Of a stretch of 12,337 nt of DNA, positions 6,314 through 12,337 are shown in pieces (within the stretch, counting starts at the first letter, position 1; each line of letters starts with the position of its first letter). Both the position numbers and the translations under genes were made by a program. Origin of the DNA: Synergistaceae bacterium (GTDB lineage: Bacteria > Synergistota > Synergistia > Synergistales > Aminobacteriaceae); assembly GCA_031289165.1 (NCBI GenBank), contig JAITPZ010000278.1, positions 1 to 12,337 of the forward strand, read 5' to 3'. Below the pieces are notes generated by a model. The model saw only the letters and a list, made by a program, of their open reading frames with translations, had not been told where the DNA came from and did not search any database.

Positions 6314-7441
6314 TCACACCTTTTCCGCGACGCCGTCCCCCACGGTTCTGCACGAGGCCGCGCCGCCCAGCTCAATGGGGCGGGCGGCGGGGTCGGATTC
6401 CCCGAGGCGGGACGCCGCCGCCGCCTCGATGGACCTCGCGGCCTCGCCCTCTCCGATGTGGTCGAGCATCATCGCGGCGCACAGAATCGCCGCCAGGGGA
6501 TTGGCCTTTCCGGTCCCCGCAATGTCGGGCGCGGAGCCGTGGACCGGCTCGAACATCGAGAGCCTGTCGCCGATGTTGCCCCCCGCGCCGAGCCCCAGAC
6601 CGCCCGTCAGCCCGGAAAGAAGGTCGCTGACGATGTCGCCGAAGAGGTTCGGGCACAGGATGACGCCGAAGTTCGTCGGGTTTCTCACCATGTGATAGCA
6701 GAGCGCGTCGACGTTCTGTATTTTGAGCGTCATGTCCGGATACTCCCGCGCCGCGCGCCGCGTTTCCTCGTCCAGAAAGCCGTAGAGGAAGGGAACGGCG
6801 TTGGCCTTGCTGGCGAGGATGACCTCCTTCTCCCCCCGCTTTTTCGCTGTCTCGAAGGCGTAGCGCGTCACGCGTTCCACGCCGGGGCGGGTGATCGCGC
6901 CGATCTGCAGCGCCGCCGCGCAGTCGGGGTCGAACTTCGCGGAGAGCCGCCCGGAGAGCCTGTACAGTCCGCGCTCCGCCTCGAAGGGGACGTCGAGGCC
7001 CCCGCCGGAGGTCGTCGCCCCGACGCCCATGTAAAAATCCTCCGTGTTCTCCCTCACCACGACGGAGTCGATGCGCGCCCCCTCCCGCATCGGGACGGGA
7101 CAGGGCGCTCCGGCGTAGCTGCGCGCCGGGCGCAGGTTGATGTACTGGTCGAAATAGAAGCGCAGCCTCAGCAGGATGCCCCGCTCCAGAATTCCCGGCT
7201 TCACGGAGGGATCCCCGACCGCGCCCAGCATCATCGCGTCGGTTTGCTCCATCTCCGCCAGCGCGGAGTCCGGCAGGGTCTCGCCCGTCCGGGCGTAGTG
7301 CGCCGCGCCGAAGGGGTACGTCACCCACTCCACGCCGAAGCCGTGCTTCGCGCCTGCCGCCGTGACGACCTTCACGGCCTCCGCCGTCACCTCGGGCCCG
7401 ATGCCGTCGCCGGGCAGCAGCGCGATTTTGTGGAGCTTCAT
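6314..7441 (-). CDS. leuB: 3-isopropylmalate dehydrogenase
   Basis: It oxidatively decarboxylates 3-isopropylmalate to 2-ketoisocaproate, the third step of the leucine branch. The 375 residues cover the whole beta-decarboxylating dehydrogenase family fold. Visible motifs are LLPGDGIGPEV (8-18), LRLRFYFDQYINLRPAR (91-107, substrate arginines), RENTEDFYMG (130-139, catalytic Tyr137), SKANAVP (211-217, Lys212), the metal-binding Asp245, Asp269 and Asp273, and EPVHGSAPDIAGTGKANP (298-315), whose Asp306 favours NAD+. The Arg-Glu-Asn-Thr-Glu loop is more like isocitrate, homoisocitrate or tartrate dehydrogenases than classic RELTGG-type LeuB, but the operon context argues for LeuB. The ATG at 7441 overlaps the leuD stop by 4 nt (ATGA). 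An open 65-codon extension upstream is only leuD read in another frame. Confidence 0.93.
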   Translation of the reverse strand: MKLHKIALLPGDGIGPEVTAEAVKVVTAAGAKHGFGVEWVTYPFGAAHYARTGETLPDSALAEMEQTDAMMLGAVGDPSVKPGILERGILLRLRFYFDQYINLRPARSYAGAPCPVPMREGARIDSVVVRENTEDFYMGVGATTSGGGLDVPFEAERGLYRLSGRLSAKFDPDCAAALQIGAITRPGVERVTRYAFETAKKRGEKEVILASKANAVPFLYGFLDEETRRAAREYPDMTLKIQNVDALCYHMVRNPTNFGVILCPNLFGDIVSDLLSGLTGGLGLGAGGNIGDRLSMFEPVHGSAPDIAGTGKANPLAAILCAAMMLDHIGEGEAARSIEAAAASRLGESDPAARPIELGGAASCRTVGDGVAEKV

Positions 7442-7953
7442 GCCCCCGCCCCCCGCGTCTCGAGCTGACGGCGCACCCACGGGACCATCCCCCCGCTCGC
7501 GATCAGGTCGCGCAGAAACGCCGGAAACGGCCGCGCCGTCCAGGTTTTGCCGAGGGTTTTGTCGGTGACGGTCCCCTTCTCCAGGTCGACCTCGACCGCG
7601 TCGCCCCCGCCGATCTCGCCCACGGCGTCGGGGCACTCCAGAATCGGGAGGCCGACGTTGATCGCGTTGCGGAAGAAAATGCGCGCGTAGGACGCCGCGA
7701 TGATGCAGGAAACCCCCGCGCCCGCGATGGCGATGGGCGCGTGTTCACGACTGGACCCGCAGCCAAAGTTGTTTCCCGCGACGATGATGTCGCCCTTCCG
7801 CACGCCCTTCGCGAAGGACTCGTCGATATCCTCCATGCAGTGGGGCGCCAGTTCCGCGGGCACGCTGGTGGAGAGGTAGCGCGCCGGAATGATGACATCC
7901 GTGTCCACGTTGTCGCCGTATTTCCAGACTTTGCCCGTCAGTGTCGTTTGCAT
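7438..7953 (-). CDS. leuD: 3-isopropylmalate dehydratase small subunit
   Basis: With LeuC it forms the Fe-S aconitase-family enzyme that isomerises 2-isopropylmalate to 3-isopropylmalate. The 171-residue length is that of the short, archaeal/thermophile-type subunit, not the roughly 200-residue proteobacterial LeuD. Motifs are WKYGDNVDTDVIIPARYL (10-27), NNFGCGSSREHAP (61-73) and ARIFFRNAINVGLP (90-103). The loop after PARYL reads Ser-Thr, not the Arg-Thr reported for homoaconitase small subunits, which favours isopropylmalate. I chose the ATG at 7953 because AGGGAG lies about 8 nt upstream. A GTG three codons earlier overlaps that SD. Its stop overlaps the leuB start (ATGA), so the two are translationally coupled. 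Confidence 0.94.
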   Translation of the reverse strand: MQTTLTGKVWKYGDNVDTDVIIPARYLSTSVPAELAPHCMEDIDESFAKGVRKGDIIVAGNNFGCGSSREHAPIAIAGAGVSCIIAASYARIFFRNAINVGLPILECPDAVGEIGGGDAVEVDLEKGTVTDKTLGKTWTARPFPAFLRDLIASGGMVPWVRRQLETRGAGA

Positions 7954-8005
7954 CGTAATCACTCCCTATTAAATTATGTGCGGTAAAGCAGGGGCTCGTT
8001 ATTTT

Positions 8006-8047
8006 GGGGCTCTGCCCCAGGCCCTGTCAGGGGTCATGGACCCCTGA
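8006..8047. repeat. Double-hairpin repeat-like element in the leuC-leuD gap
   Basis: The 119-nt gap between leuC and leuD holds two adjacent palindromes. One is GGGGC-TCT-GCCCC at 8006-8018. The other is a perfect 9-bp stem, TCAGGGGTC/GACCCCTGA with loop ATG, at 8027-8047. The other leu junctions are 14 nt or overlapping, so this looks like an insert. Its composition (GGGGCTCTGCCCC followed by CAGGGG...CCCCTG) resembles interspersed palindromic repeats found in many GC-rich genomes. On the operon strand no U-run follows, so it should not stop transcription. It may modulate mRNA processing or stability between leuAC and leuDB. Confidence 0.6.
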
Positions 8048-8072
8048 ACCCCATCAGGCGGATATTGTTTTC

Positions 8073-9329
8073 TTATACTTCTCTCGGGTCCGCGACGCGG
8101 CCAAATATTGCGCTGGCCGCCGCGACCATCGGGCCGGCGAGAATAACCTCGCTCTTCGGGCTGCCCATGCGACCGACGAAGTTGCGGTTGCTGGTCGAGA
8201 CGCAGCGCTCGCCCGCGGCCAGTATCCCCATGTACCCTCCCAGACAGGGGCCGCAGGTGGGGGTGCAGACCACCGCGCCGGCCTCGGTGAGGTCGCGGAT
8301 GTATCCCCTCTCCAGCGCGGCGTTGTAGACCTCGTAGGACGCGGGAATGACGATCAGACGCACGCGGTCGTGGACTTTGCGCCCCTTCAGGATCTTCACC
8401 GCCTGCTCGATGTCGGTCATCCGTCCGTTGGTGCAGGAGCCGATGAACACCTGGTCGATCGGCATGTCCCCGCACTCTTTGGCCGGCCTGACGTTTTCCG
8501 GAAGGTGGGGAAGGGCCACGACAGGATCCAGCGCGTCCAGGTCAATGGCGATCCTCTTCGCGTAAACGGCATCCCTGTCGGGGAAAATCGCGCTGTACTG
8601 CCGTTTCCCGCGCGCCTTCGCGTAGTCCAGAACCGTCTCGTCGGGGAGGAAAAGCCCGGCCTTCCCGCCGGCCTCGACCGCCATGTTCGCCATCGTCATG
8701 CGCCCGTCGAGCGGCAGTTTCGACAGCCCCTCGCCGTGAAACTCGAGCGCCATGTAGCGCGCGCCCTCGACGCCCAGTTTGCCGATGACGGCCAGAATAA
8801 GGTCCTTGCCGCCGACCCACGGCGAGGGGTTCCCCTCGAAGTCGACGCGGCAGGTCTCCGGCACGCGCAGCCAGGTCGTGCCCAACGCCCAGGTCGCCGC
8901 GAGGTCCGTGGACCCCACCCCCGTCGCCAGAGCCCCCAGTGCGCCCCCGGTGCAGGTGTGGCTGTCCGCGCCCAGAATGATCTCACCCGGCAGGATGTAC
9001 CCCTGCTCCGGCAGAAAAGCGTGCTCCACCCCAACGCGCCCGACCTCCCAGAAAAGCAGGTTCTGCTCTCGGGCGAACTCCCTGCTGATCTTCGCCTGTT
9101 CCGCGGAGGCGATGTCCTTGTTCGGCGAGAAATGGTCCAGCAAAACCGCGCAGCGCGCGGGATCGAAGACCTTCTTCGCCCCCATGTTCCCGAACTCCTT
9201 AATGGAAGGCGGCGCCGTGATGTCGTTCGCGAACGCGAAATCGACCCTGACCCCGCAGATGTTCCCCGGCGCCGCCGGATCCTTGCTGTGAGCGGCGATG
9301 ATCGCCTCCGCCATGGTAAAACCACTCAT
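8073..9329 (-). CDS. leuC: 3-isopropylmalate dehydratase large subunit
   Basis: It is the [4Fe-4S] aconitase-family catalytic subunit that acts with LeuD. The 418-residue length marks the archaeal/thermophile-type (LeuC2/HacA-like) form, shorter than the roughly 466-residue proteobacterial LeuC. Cluster ligands are Cys299 in GSCTNGR (297-303) and the pair Cys359 and Cys362 in TPTCGPCLGG. Other family motifs are GADSHTCTGGALGA (120-133) and SNRNFVGRMGS (380-390). The ATG at 9329 has GGGGGG 8 nt upstream. An in-frame ATG at 9347 overlaps the leuA stop but lies before that SD, so it is less likely. The gap to leuA is 14 nt. Homologues of this type can act on homoaconitate, but adjacent leuA and leuB point to leucine synthesis. 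Confidence 0.95.
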   Translation of the reverse strand: MSGFTMAEAIIAAHSKDPAAPGNICGVRVDFAFANDITAPPSIKEFGNMGAKKVFDPARCAVLLDHFSPNKDIASAEQAKISREFAREQNLLFWEVGRVGVEHAFLPEQGYILPGEIILGADSHTCTGGALGALATGVGSTDLAATWALGTTWLRVPETCRVDFEGNPSPWVGGKDLILAVIGKLGVEGARYMALEFHGEGLSKLPLDGRMTMANMAVEAGGKAGLFLPDETVLDYAKARGKRQYSAIFPDRDAVYAKRIAIDLDALDPVVALPHLPENVRPAKECGDMPIDQVFIGSCTNGRMTDIEQAVKILKGRKVHDRVRLIVIPASYEVYNAALERGYIRDLTEAGAVVCTPTCGPCLGGYMGILAAGERCVSTSNRNFVGRMGSPKSEVILAGPMVAAASAIFGRVADPREV

Positions 9330-9343
9330 GTTGAATACCCCCC

Positions 9344-10915
9344 TCATTCGTAATGGTTTTCAGATTTTTTCCCCAACTCGACGCCCTTTGCCGACGCCAG
9401 AACGTGGAGACGATTGACTCCGTTGACAAAAGCCTTCACGGCGGACTCGATGACGTCCGTACTGACGCCTCTTCCCGGCGCCGTGACGCCGCCGGACCGC
9501 AGAATGACCGTCGTTTCCCCCAGCGAGTCCGAGCGGTCGCTGGTGGCTTTGATGTTGAAACTGAGCAGCTCGGGCTCCAGGTCGATGGCGCGCCGGATCG
9601 CCCGGTACGCGGCGTCGATGGGGCCGTTGCCCGTGGCGGCGTCGCTGATGTCGCCCTGCCCGTTGCCCAGGGTGATGACGGCCAGCGCCGGCCCTTCCCC
9701 GGTTTTGACGGAACAGTGTTTGAGGTCGTACAGGTTTTCGATGGAGGTCAGAAGGATTTCGTCGGCGATCAGCGCGGCGAGGTCCTCGTCGGAGACGTTT
9801 TTTTTGTTGTCGCAGAGCTTTTTGAAAAGCGCGAAAGCCCTCTCGCTCTGATCGGGGGTCAGGACGTAACCCAGCTCCTCGATACGGCTGCGAAAAGCGT
9901 GCCGGCCGGAGTGCTTGCCCAGCACCAGCTCGGTTCCGGACGCGCCGACGTCCTCGGGCTTCATGATCTCGTAGGTCAGCGGGTTCGCCATGACGCCGTG
10001 CTGGTGGATGCCCGCCTGGTGCGCGAACGCGTTGGCGCCGACGATGGCTTTATTGGGAGGAACGTGGATTCCCGAAAGGCGGGAGACCAGTGCGCTGGTG
10101 GGGTGAAGTTTCGTCGTGTCGAGCCCGCTGGCGAGGCCGTACCGGTCGGAACGGGTTTTCAGCGCCATGACGATCTCCTCCAGGGAGGCGTTGCCCGCCC
10201 GCTCGCCCAGTCCGTTGACGGTGCATTCGACCTGACGGGCCCCCGCGTGAACCGCGGCCAGGGAGTTCGCGACGGCAAGCCCCAGGTCGTTGTGGCAGTG
10301 CACGGAGTAGACCACGTTGTCCGGCGCGGCCGTGCCCTCGATGATCGACCGGCAGAACTCCTGAAATTCCTCGGGCGTCGCGTAGCCGACGGTGTCGGGG
10401 ATGTTCAGGGTCGTGGCCCCGGCCTCCGCGGCCGTCCTGAACGCCTGAATCAAAAAGGGAAGCTCCGACCGGCTGGCGTCCTCGGCGGAAAATTCCACGT
10501 CCTCCGCCAGCTCCCGGGCGAGGGAGACGGCGAACCGGATTTCCCTCAGGACCTCGTCGGGCGTCATATTGAGCTTGTGCTGCATATGGATGGGGCTCGT
10601 CGCGATGAAGGTGTGGATCCGATGTCGCGGCGCGGCCTTCACGGCGGCGTGGCACGCGCGGATGTCCTCCTCCCTGGTGCGGGAGAGCCCCGCGATGATG
10701 GAGTCCAGCCCCTCCCGCGCGATGGCGTCGACACAGGCAAAGTCCCCTGGCGAGGCCGCGGGAAACCCCGCCTCGATGACGTCGACGCCCAGTTTGCCCA
10801 GCTGCCGGGCGATCTGCAGCTTCTCGGCGACGTTCAGGTTGCCGCCGGCCGCCTGTTCTCCGTCCCGCAGCGTGGTGTCGAAAATACGAATTCTGTCCTT
10901 CGCGCTCATGTCCAT
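9344..10915 (-). CDS. leuA: 2-isopropylmalate synthase
   Basis: It condenses acetyl-CoA with 2-ketoisovalerate, the committed step of leucine synthesis. The 523-residue length is typical of the LeuA type 1 enzyme. The catalytic TIM barrel has DTTLRDGEQ (13-21), HCHNDLG (206-212, metal-binding His206 and His208) and NGLGERAGN (234-242). A linker carries HQAGIHQHG (299-307) and GKHSGRHAF (333-341). A C-terminal LeuA allosteric dimer domain (about 395-510) is complete, so feedback inhibition by leucine is expected. GGGGAGG ends 5 nt before the ATG at 10915. An ATG at 10909 (spacing 11) is an alternative, and the GTG at 10918 is too close to the SD. It is the first structural gene of leuACDB and lies directly behind a leader terminator. 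Confidence 0.97.
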   Translation of the reverse strand: MDMSAKDRIRIFDTTLRDGEQAAGGNLNVAEKLQIARQLGKLGVDVIEAGFPAASPGDFACVDAIAREGLDSIIAGLSRTREEDIRACHAAVKAAPRHRIHTFIATSPIHMQHKLNMTPDEVLREIRFAVSLARELAEDVEFSAEDASRSELPFLIQAFRTAAEAGATTLNIPDTVGYATPEEFQEFCRSIIEGTAAPDNVVYSVHCHNDLGLAVANSLAAVHAGARQVECTVNGLGERAGNASLEEIVMALKTRSDRYGLASGLDTTKLHPTSALVSRLSGIHVPPNKAIVGANAFAHQAGIHQHGVMANPLTYEIMKPEDVGASGTELVLGKHSGRHAFRSRIEELGYVLTPDQSERAFALFKKLCDNKKNVSDEDLAALIADEILLTSIENLYDLKHCSVKTGEGPALAVITLGNGQGDISDAATGNGPIDAAYRAIRRAIDLEPELLSFNIKATSDRSDSLGETTVILRSGGVTAPGRGVSTDVIESAVKAFVNGVNRLHVLASAKGVELGKKSENHYE

Positions 10916-10927
10916 CACGACCTCCCC

Positions 10928-10969
10928 AAAATTAAAGAGGGACCCGAACCTGTGTCCGGATCCCTCTTT
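10928..10969 (-). terminator. Leucine attenuator: intrinsic terminator before leuA
   Basis: On the minus strand the arms 10969-10957 (AAAGAGGGATCCG) and 10946-10934 (CGGGTCCCTCTTT) form a 13-bp stem with one G-U pair and a 10-nt loop. AATTTT follows and then, immediately, the leuA SD. A terminator between promoter and first gene is the mark of attenuation. The leader segment 11038-11026 (CGGATTCCCTTTT) can pair with the whole 5' arm (12 of 13 positions including two G-U), giving a mutually exclusive antiterminator. Confidence 0.85.
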
Positions 10970-10997
10970 TTCATCTTATCTGCGGCTTTTGACTTCG

Positions 10998-11126
10998 CTA
11001 AACGCCCAAAAGCGCCGATCCATTGAAAAGGGAATCCGCGTGCGTGCAAAGTCCGAGGAGGAGAAGACCGAATAAACCGAAACGATATCCGTCCGGTCGT
11101 TCTGTTTCTGTTCGCCGCTTCGTCAT
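10998..11126 (-). CDS. leuL: Leucine leader peptide (leuL-like), 42 residues
   Basis: A 42-codon ORF begins at an ATG 9 nt after AAGGGG (11141-11136) and ends in TAG 28 nt before the terminator stem. Its middle reads FGLFGLLLLGL (residues 16-26), with four consecutive Leu codons (CTT CTC CTC CTC) at 21-24 and further Leu at 18, 26, 33, 39 and 40. The FGLLLL core resembles the FTGLLLL of the Escherichia coli leuL peptide. The role expected is to sense charged leucine tRNA: a ribosome stalled at codons 21-26 leaves segment 11038-11026 free to form the antiterminator and lets leuACDB be transcribed. The peptide itself probably has no other function. Promoter, SD, control codons and terminator are all in the right order. 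Confidence 0.72.
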   Translation of the reverse strand: MTKRRTETERPDGYRFGLFGLLLLGLCTHADSLFNGSALLGV

Positions 11127-11169
11127 GCTCGCTTACCCCTTTCGTAAAATTTTTGTTTAACGATTCAGG

Positions 11170-11198
11170 ATTCTAAAGTAAATTTCATAAACTGTCAA
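11170..11198 (-). promoter_or_regulatory. Sigma-70 promoter of the leu operon
   Basis: On the minus strand TTGACA (11198-11193), a perfect -35, is followed after exactly 17 nt by TAGAAT (11175-11170), one base from consensus. Transcription should start near 11163, about 37 nt before the leader ATG and 248 nt before leuA. The strength suggests that control is mostly downstream, at the attenuator. Confidence 0.85.
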
Positions 11199-11258
11199 TC
11201 TTTTTGGCCTGACGCGTCCGTAAGGTGTTTGCGGGGCCATCCGCTCTTCCGGCGGCGC

Positions 11259-11283
11259 TTTTCGATCCGAAATCAATCGAAAA
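11259..11283. repeat. Perfect 8-bp inverted repeat upstream of leu promoter
   Basis: TTTTCGAT (11259-11266) and ATCGAAAA (11276-11283) flank a 9-nt loop. The element lies between the 3' end of the DUF3782-like gene and the leu promoter, centred about 75 bp upstream of the -35. It could be an operator for a dimeric regulator or a weak AT-rich terminator of the upstream gene; no U-run follows on the minus strand. Confidence 0.4.
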
Positions 11284-11316
11284 ACTTCGACGTCATCCTG
11301 ATTCAAAGAGATGGCG

Positions 11317-11997
11317 CTACCAGACTTTGGGTTTGAAGCCTTCCGGCACGTCGATCTTTACGGTGTCTCCCGTTTGCGTGATGACGTAAAGCCCCGCTTT
11401 GAGGGCGGCGGATTTGACGCTTCGCGGCATGATGGCCCCGGCGAGAGCGCCGTAGATTTTCCGATCGTCGCCTTTTTTGTCCTGATGAAGGCGAAAAATC
11501 TCAAGGCGCTTCACGTGTTCTTCCACGTCGCCAACGGAGGGTTTGGCCTTTACCTCCACGCCCATGGAAGCCTCTCCGTTGTCCAGCATGATGTCGAACT
11601 CCGCAGCGGTTTGCCTGTCGTCGTCCCAGATAATCTGCCGCATTTCGGAGGCGGCGCTGAAGTGGAAGCCGAGGGCGTTGAATTTCTCCACAATGCCGGG
11701 CGCAACGAGATGTTCGGCCAGTTCTCCGAAGCGGTTGCCCAGTGCGCCGATCTGCCTGGCCGTTTCCTTCTGTCGCCGGGCCGTTTCCCTTATCTCCTGA
11801 GCGGCTTCCTGCAGCATCCGCTCTGTCCTGTCGCTCATCTCCTTCATCTGCCGGTCCGTCTCCTTCATCCGCCGGTCCGTCTCCTGCATCTGCCGGTCAG
11901 TCTCTTTCATTCGTCGGTCCGTCTCCTGCATCATCGCCCAGACTTTTTCGAACGTCAGACCCATTTCCGGTTCACGAATTTCCGTGGTCGTCTCCAT
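11317..11997 (-). CDS. DUF3782-like protein: heptad coiled coil plus PD-(D/E)XK-like domain
   Basis: The 226-residue protein starts at the ATG at 11997, which has GGGAGGTG about 7 nt upstream. An in-frame extension to 12099 has no such support. Residues 15-85 form a long coiled coil that includes four near-identical heptads ETDR(R/Q)M(K/Q) (25-52), then variable ones. Residues 86-226 look like the PD-(D/E)XK nuclease-like domain of the DUF3782 type. GNRFGELAEHLVAPGIVEKF is followed by candidate site residues Glu133, Asp135 and Glu148-x-Lys150 in GVEVKAK, and the end is VITQTGDTVKIDVPEGFKPKVW. The family is widespread and its function is unknown to me; nuclease activity is not proven. No signal peptide is seen. 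It is a single gene upstream of the leu promoter and is unlikely to be functionally tied to leucine. Confidence 0.8.
   Translation of the reverse strand: METTTEIREPEMGLTFEKVWAMMQETDRRMKETDRQMQETDRRMKETDRQMKEMSDRTERMLQEAAQEIRETARRQKETARQIGALGNRFGELAEHLVAPGIVEKFNALGFHFSAASEMRQIIWDDDRQTAAEFDIMLDNGEASMGVEVKAKPSVGDVEEHVKRLEIFRLHQDKKGDDRKIYGALAGAIMPRSVKSAALKAGLYVITQTGDTVKIDVPEGFKPKVW
11842..11925 (-). repeat. Four 21-bp tandem coding repeats (heptads)
   Basis: Four successive 21-bp units encode ETDRRMK, ETDRQMQ, ETDRRMK and ETDRQMK, with only a few base differences between units. Alternating R and Q at position 5 suggests an older 42-bp duplication. Such in-frame repeats can expand or contract by slippage and change coiled-coil length by whole heptads. 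Confidence 0.8.
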
Positions 11998-12105
11998 CGC
12001 CGCACACCTCCCGTCATGGAAAATTTTCTGTGTTTCAATTTTATCATCCGCGGGAAAAAGCGCCCCCGGTGTTTTGCAAACGCGATGACAGCCCGGCATA
12101 ATGAG

Positions 12106-12139
12106 ACCCCCCTGACCGGCTCTGGCGGGTCAGGGGGGT
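12106..12139. terminator. Strong 12-bp hairpin upstream of DUF3782-like gene
   Basis: ACCCCCCTGACC (12106-12117) and GGTCAGGGGGGT (12128-12139) are perfect complements around a 10-nt loop. Stability is high, but only TTAT (plus) or CTCATT (minus) follows, so it is at best an atypical terminator. It lies just upstream of the DUF3782-like gene and could insulate it from transcription entering from the right. Confidence 0.4.
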
Positions 12140-12337
12140 TATGAATGGATCAATTGGCGGTCGAGGTGCGGCTCCGTCATTACCGGGGCTGTTTTGGGCT
12201 TCGTCGCGCCCTGTCCCCAAAATCTGTTCCGTGCCCGACCTGCTGAAGGCGTTGTTCGCCATCGTGCCTCAATTGTGGTATAACCCCCCGGCGTGAGCCA
12301 GGGGGCCGATAAAGCCAACCTTTCAACCGATTGACGC
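12140..12337. other. Non-coding right end with further hairpins
   Basis: No supported gene lies here. A 72-codon minus ORF (12262-12044) runs through the 12-bp hairpin and is not credible. TTTTGGG (12192-12198) and CCCAAAA (12216-12222) form a 7-bp inverted repeat. At 12284-12305 CCCCC, then GGC around a GTGA tetraloop, pairs with GCC and GGGGG, with one C-A mismatch. The GNRA-type loop suggests a structured RNA whose remainder would lie beyond the window; I cannot assign a class. Confidence 0.35.

Noticed and set aside
7442..7636. 65-residue N-terminal extension of LeuB
   Set aside because: It is leuD read in another frame, with Arg/Gly-rich composition. The family N-terminus MKLHKIALLPGDGIGP starts at 7441 in an ATGA overlap.
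7954..7962. GTG start for LeuD
   Set aside because: It directly abuts the AGGGAG SD, leaving no spacer; the ATG at 7953 is well placed.
9353..11026. 557-codon plus-strand ORF
   Set aside because: Full antisense shadow of leuA and its leader; no recognisable motif, whereas the minus frame is plainly LeuA.
10921..11163. T-box riboswitch in the leuA leader
   Set aside because: Length and terminator fit, but no T-box core sequence of the GGTGGNACCGCG type is visible, while a translated Leu-rich leader is.
11842..11925. CRISPR-like short repeats
   Set aside because: The 21-bp units are contiguous with no spacers and encode in-frame coiled-coil heptads.
12044..12262. 72-codon minus-strand ORF at the right end
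   Set aside because: It reads through a perfect 12-bp palindrome, overlaps upstream sequence of the DUF3782-like gene and resembles no family I know.

Overview
The window is GC-rich, densely packed bacterial chromosome, nearly all coding on the minus strand. The gene content fits an anaerobic Gram-negative-type bacterium, possibly Synergistota. The clues are a two-subunit, archaeal/thermophile-type isopropylmalate dehydratase, a stand-alone LUD-domain protein, a DUF3782-like protein and the GC content. That placement is an inference; no rRNA or other taxonomic marker is present.

Layout from left to right. Positions 1-563 are AT-rich at first and then hold a doubtful plus-strand ORF that runs into the antisense of der. 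Positions 564-5455 (minus) hold four co-directional genes, transcribed in the order membrane-anchored TPR protein, LUD-domain protein, L-asparaginase-fold protein, der (ribosome-assembly GTPase). The asparaginase stop abuts the der start with no gap. A divergent gap of about 230 bp separates the TPR gene from a plus-strand peroxiredoxin-like gene (5689-6252). Positions 6314-10915 (minus) form a complete leucine branch operon, leuA-leuC-leuD-leuB, convergent with the peroxiredoxin gene. Upstream of it is a DUF3782-like coiled-coil/nuclease-fold gene (11317-11997), and the window ends in a hairpin-rich non-coding stretch.

The leu operon converts 2-ketoisovalerate to 2-ketoisocaproate: LeuA condenses with acetyl-CoA, LeuCD isomerises, LeuB oxidatively decarboxylates. 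Its control region is the best regulatory signal here. It has a near-consensus sigma-70 promoter (TTGACA, 17 nt, TAGAAT), a 42-codon leader ORF with a run of four Leu codons, and a 13-bp intrinsic terminator just before the leuA ribosome binding site. A leader segment can pair with the whole 5' arm of that terminator. This is the layout of a ribosome-mediated leucine attenuator rather than a T-box.

Other points of interest: the asparaginase-fold protein has lost most of the canonical catalytic residues (Thr to Glu, Asp to Gln, Lys to Gln). The TPR gene carries an A7 heptamer in the right phase for -1 frameshifting, with an SD-like element upstream as in dnaX. A hairpin-rich, repeat-like insert lies between leuC and leuD.
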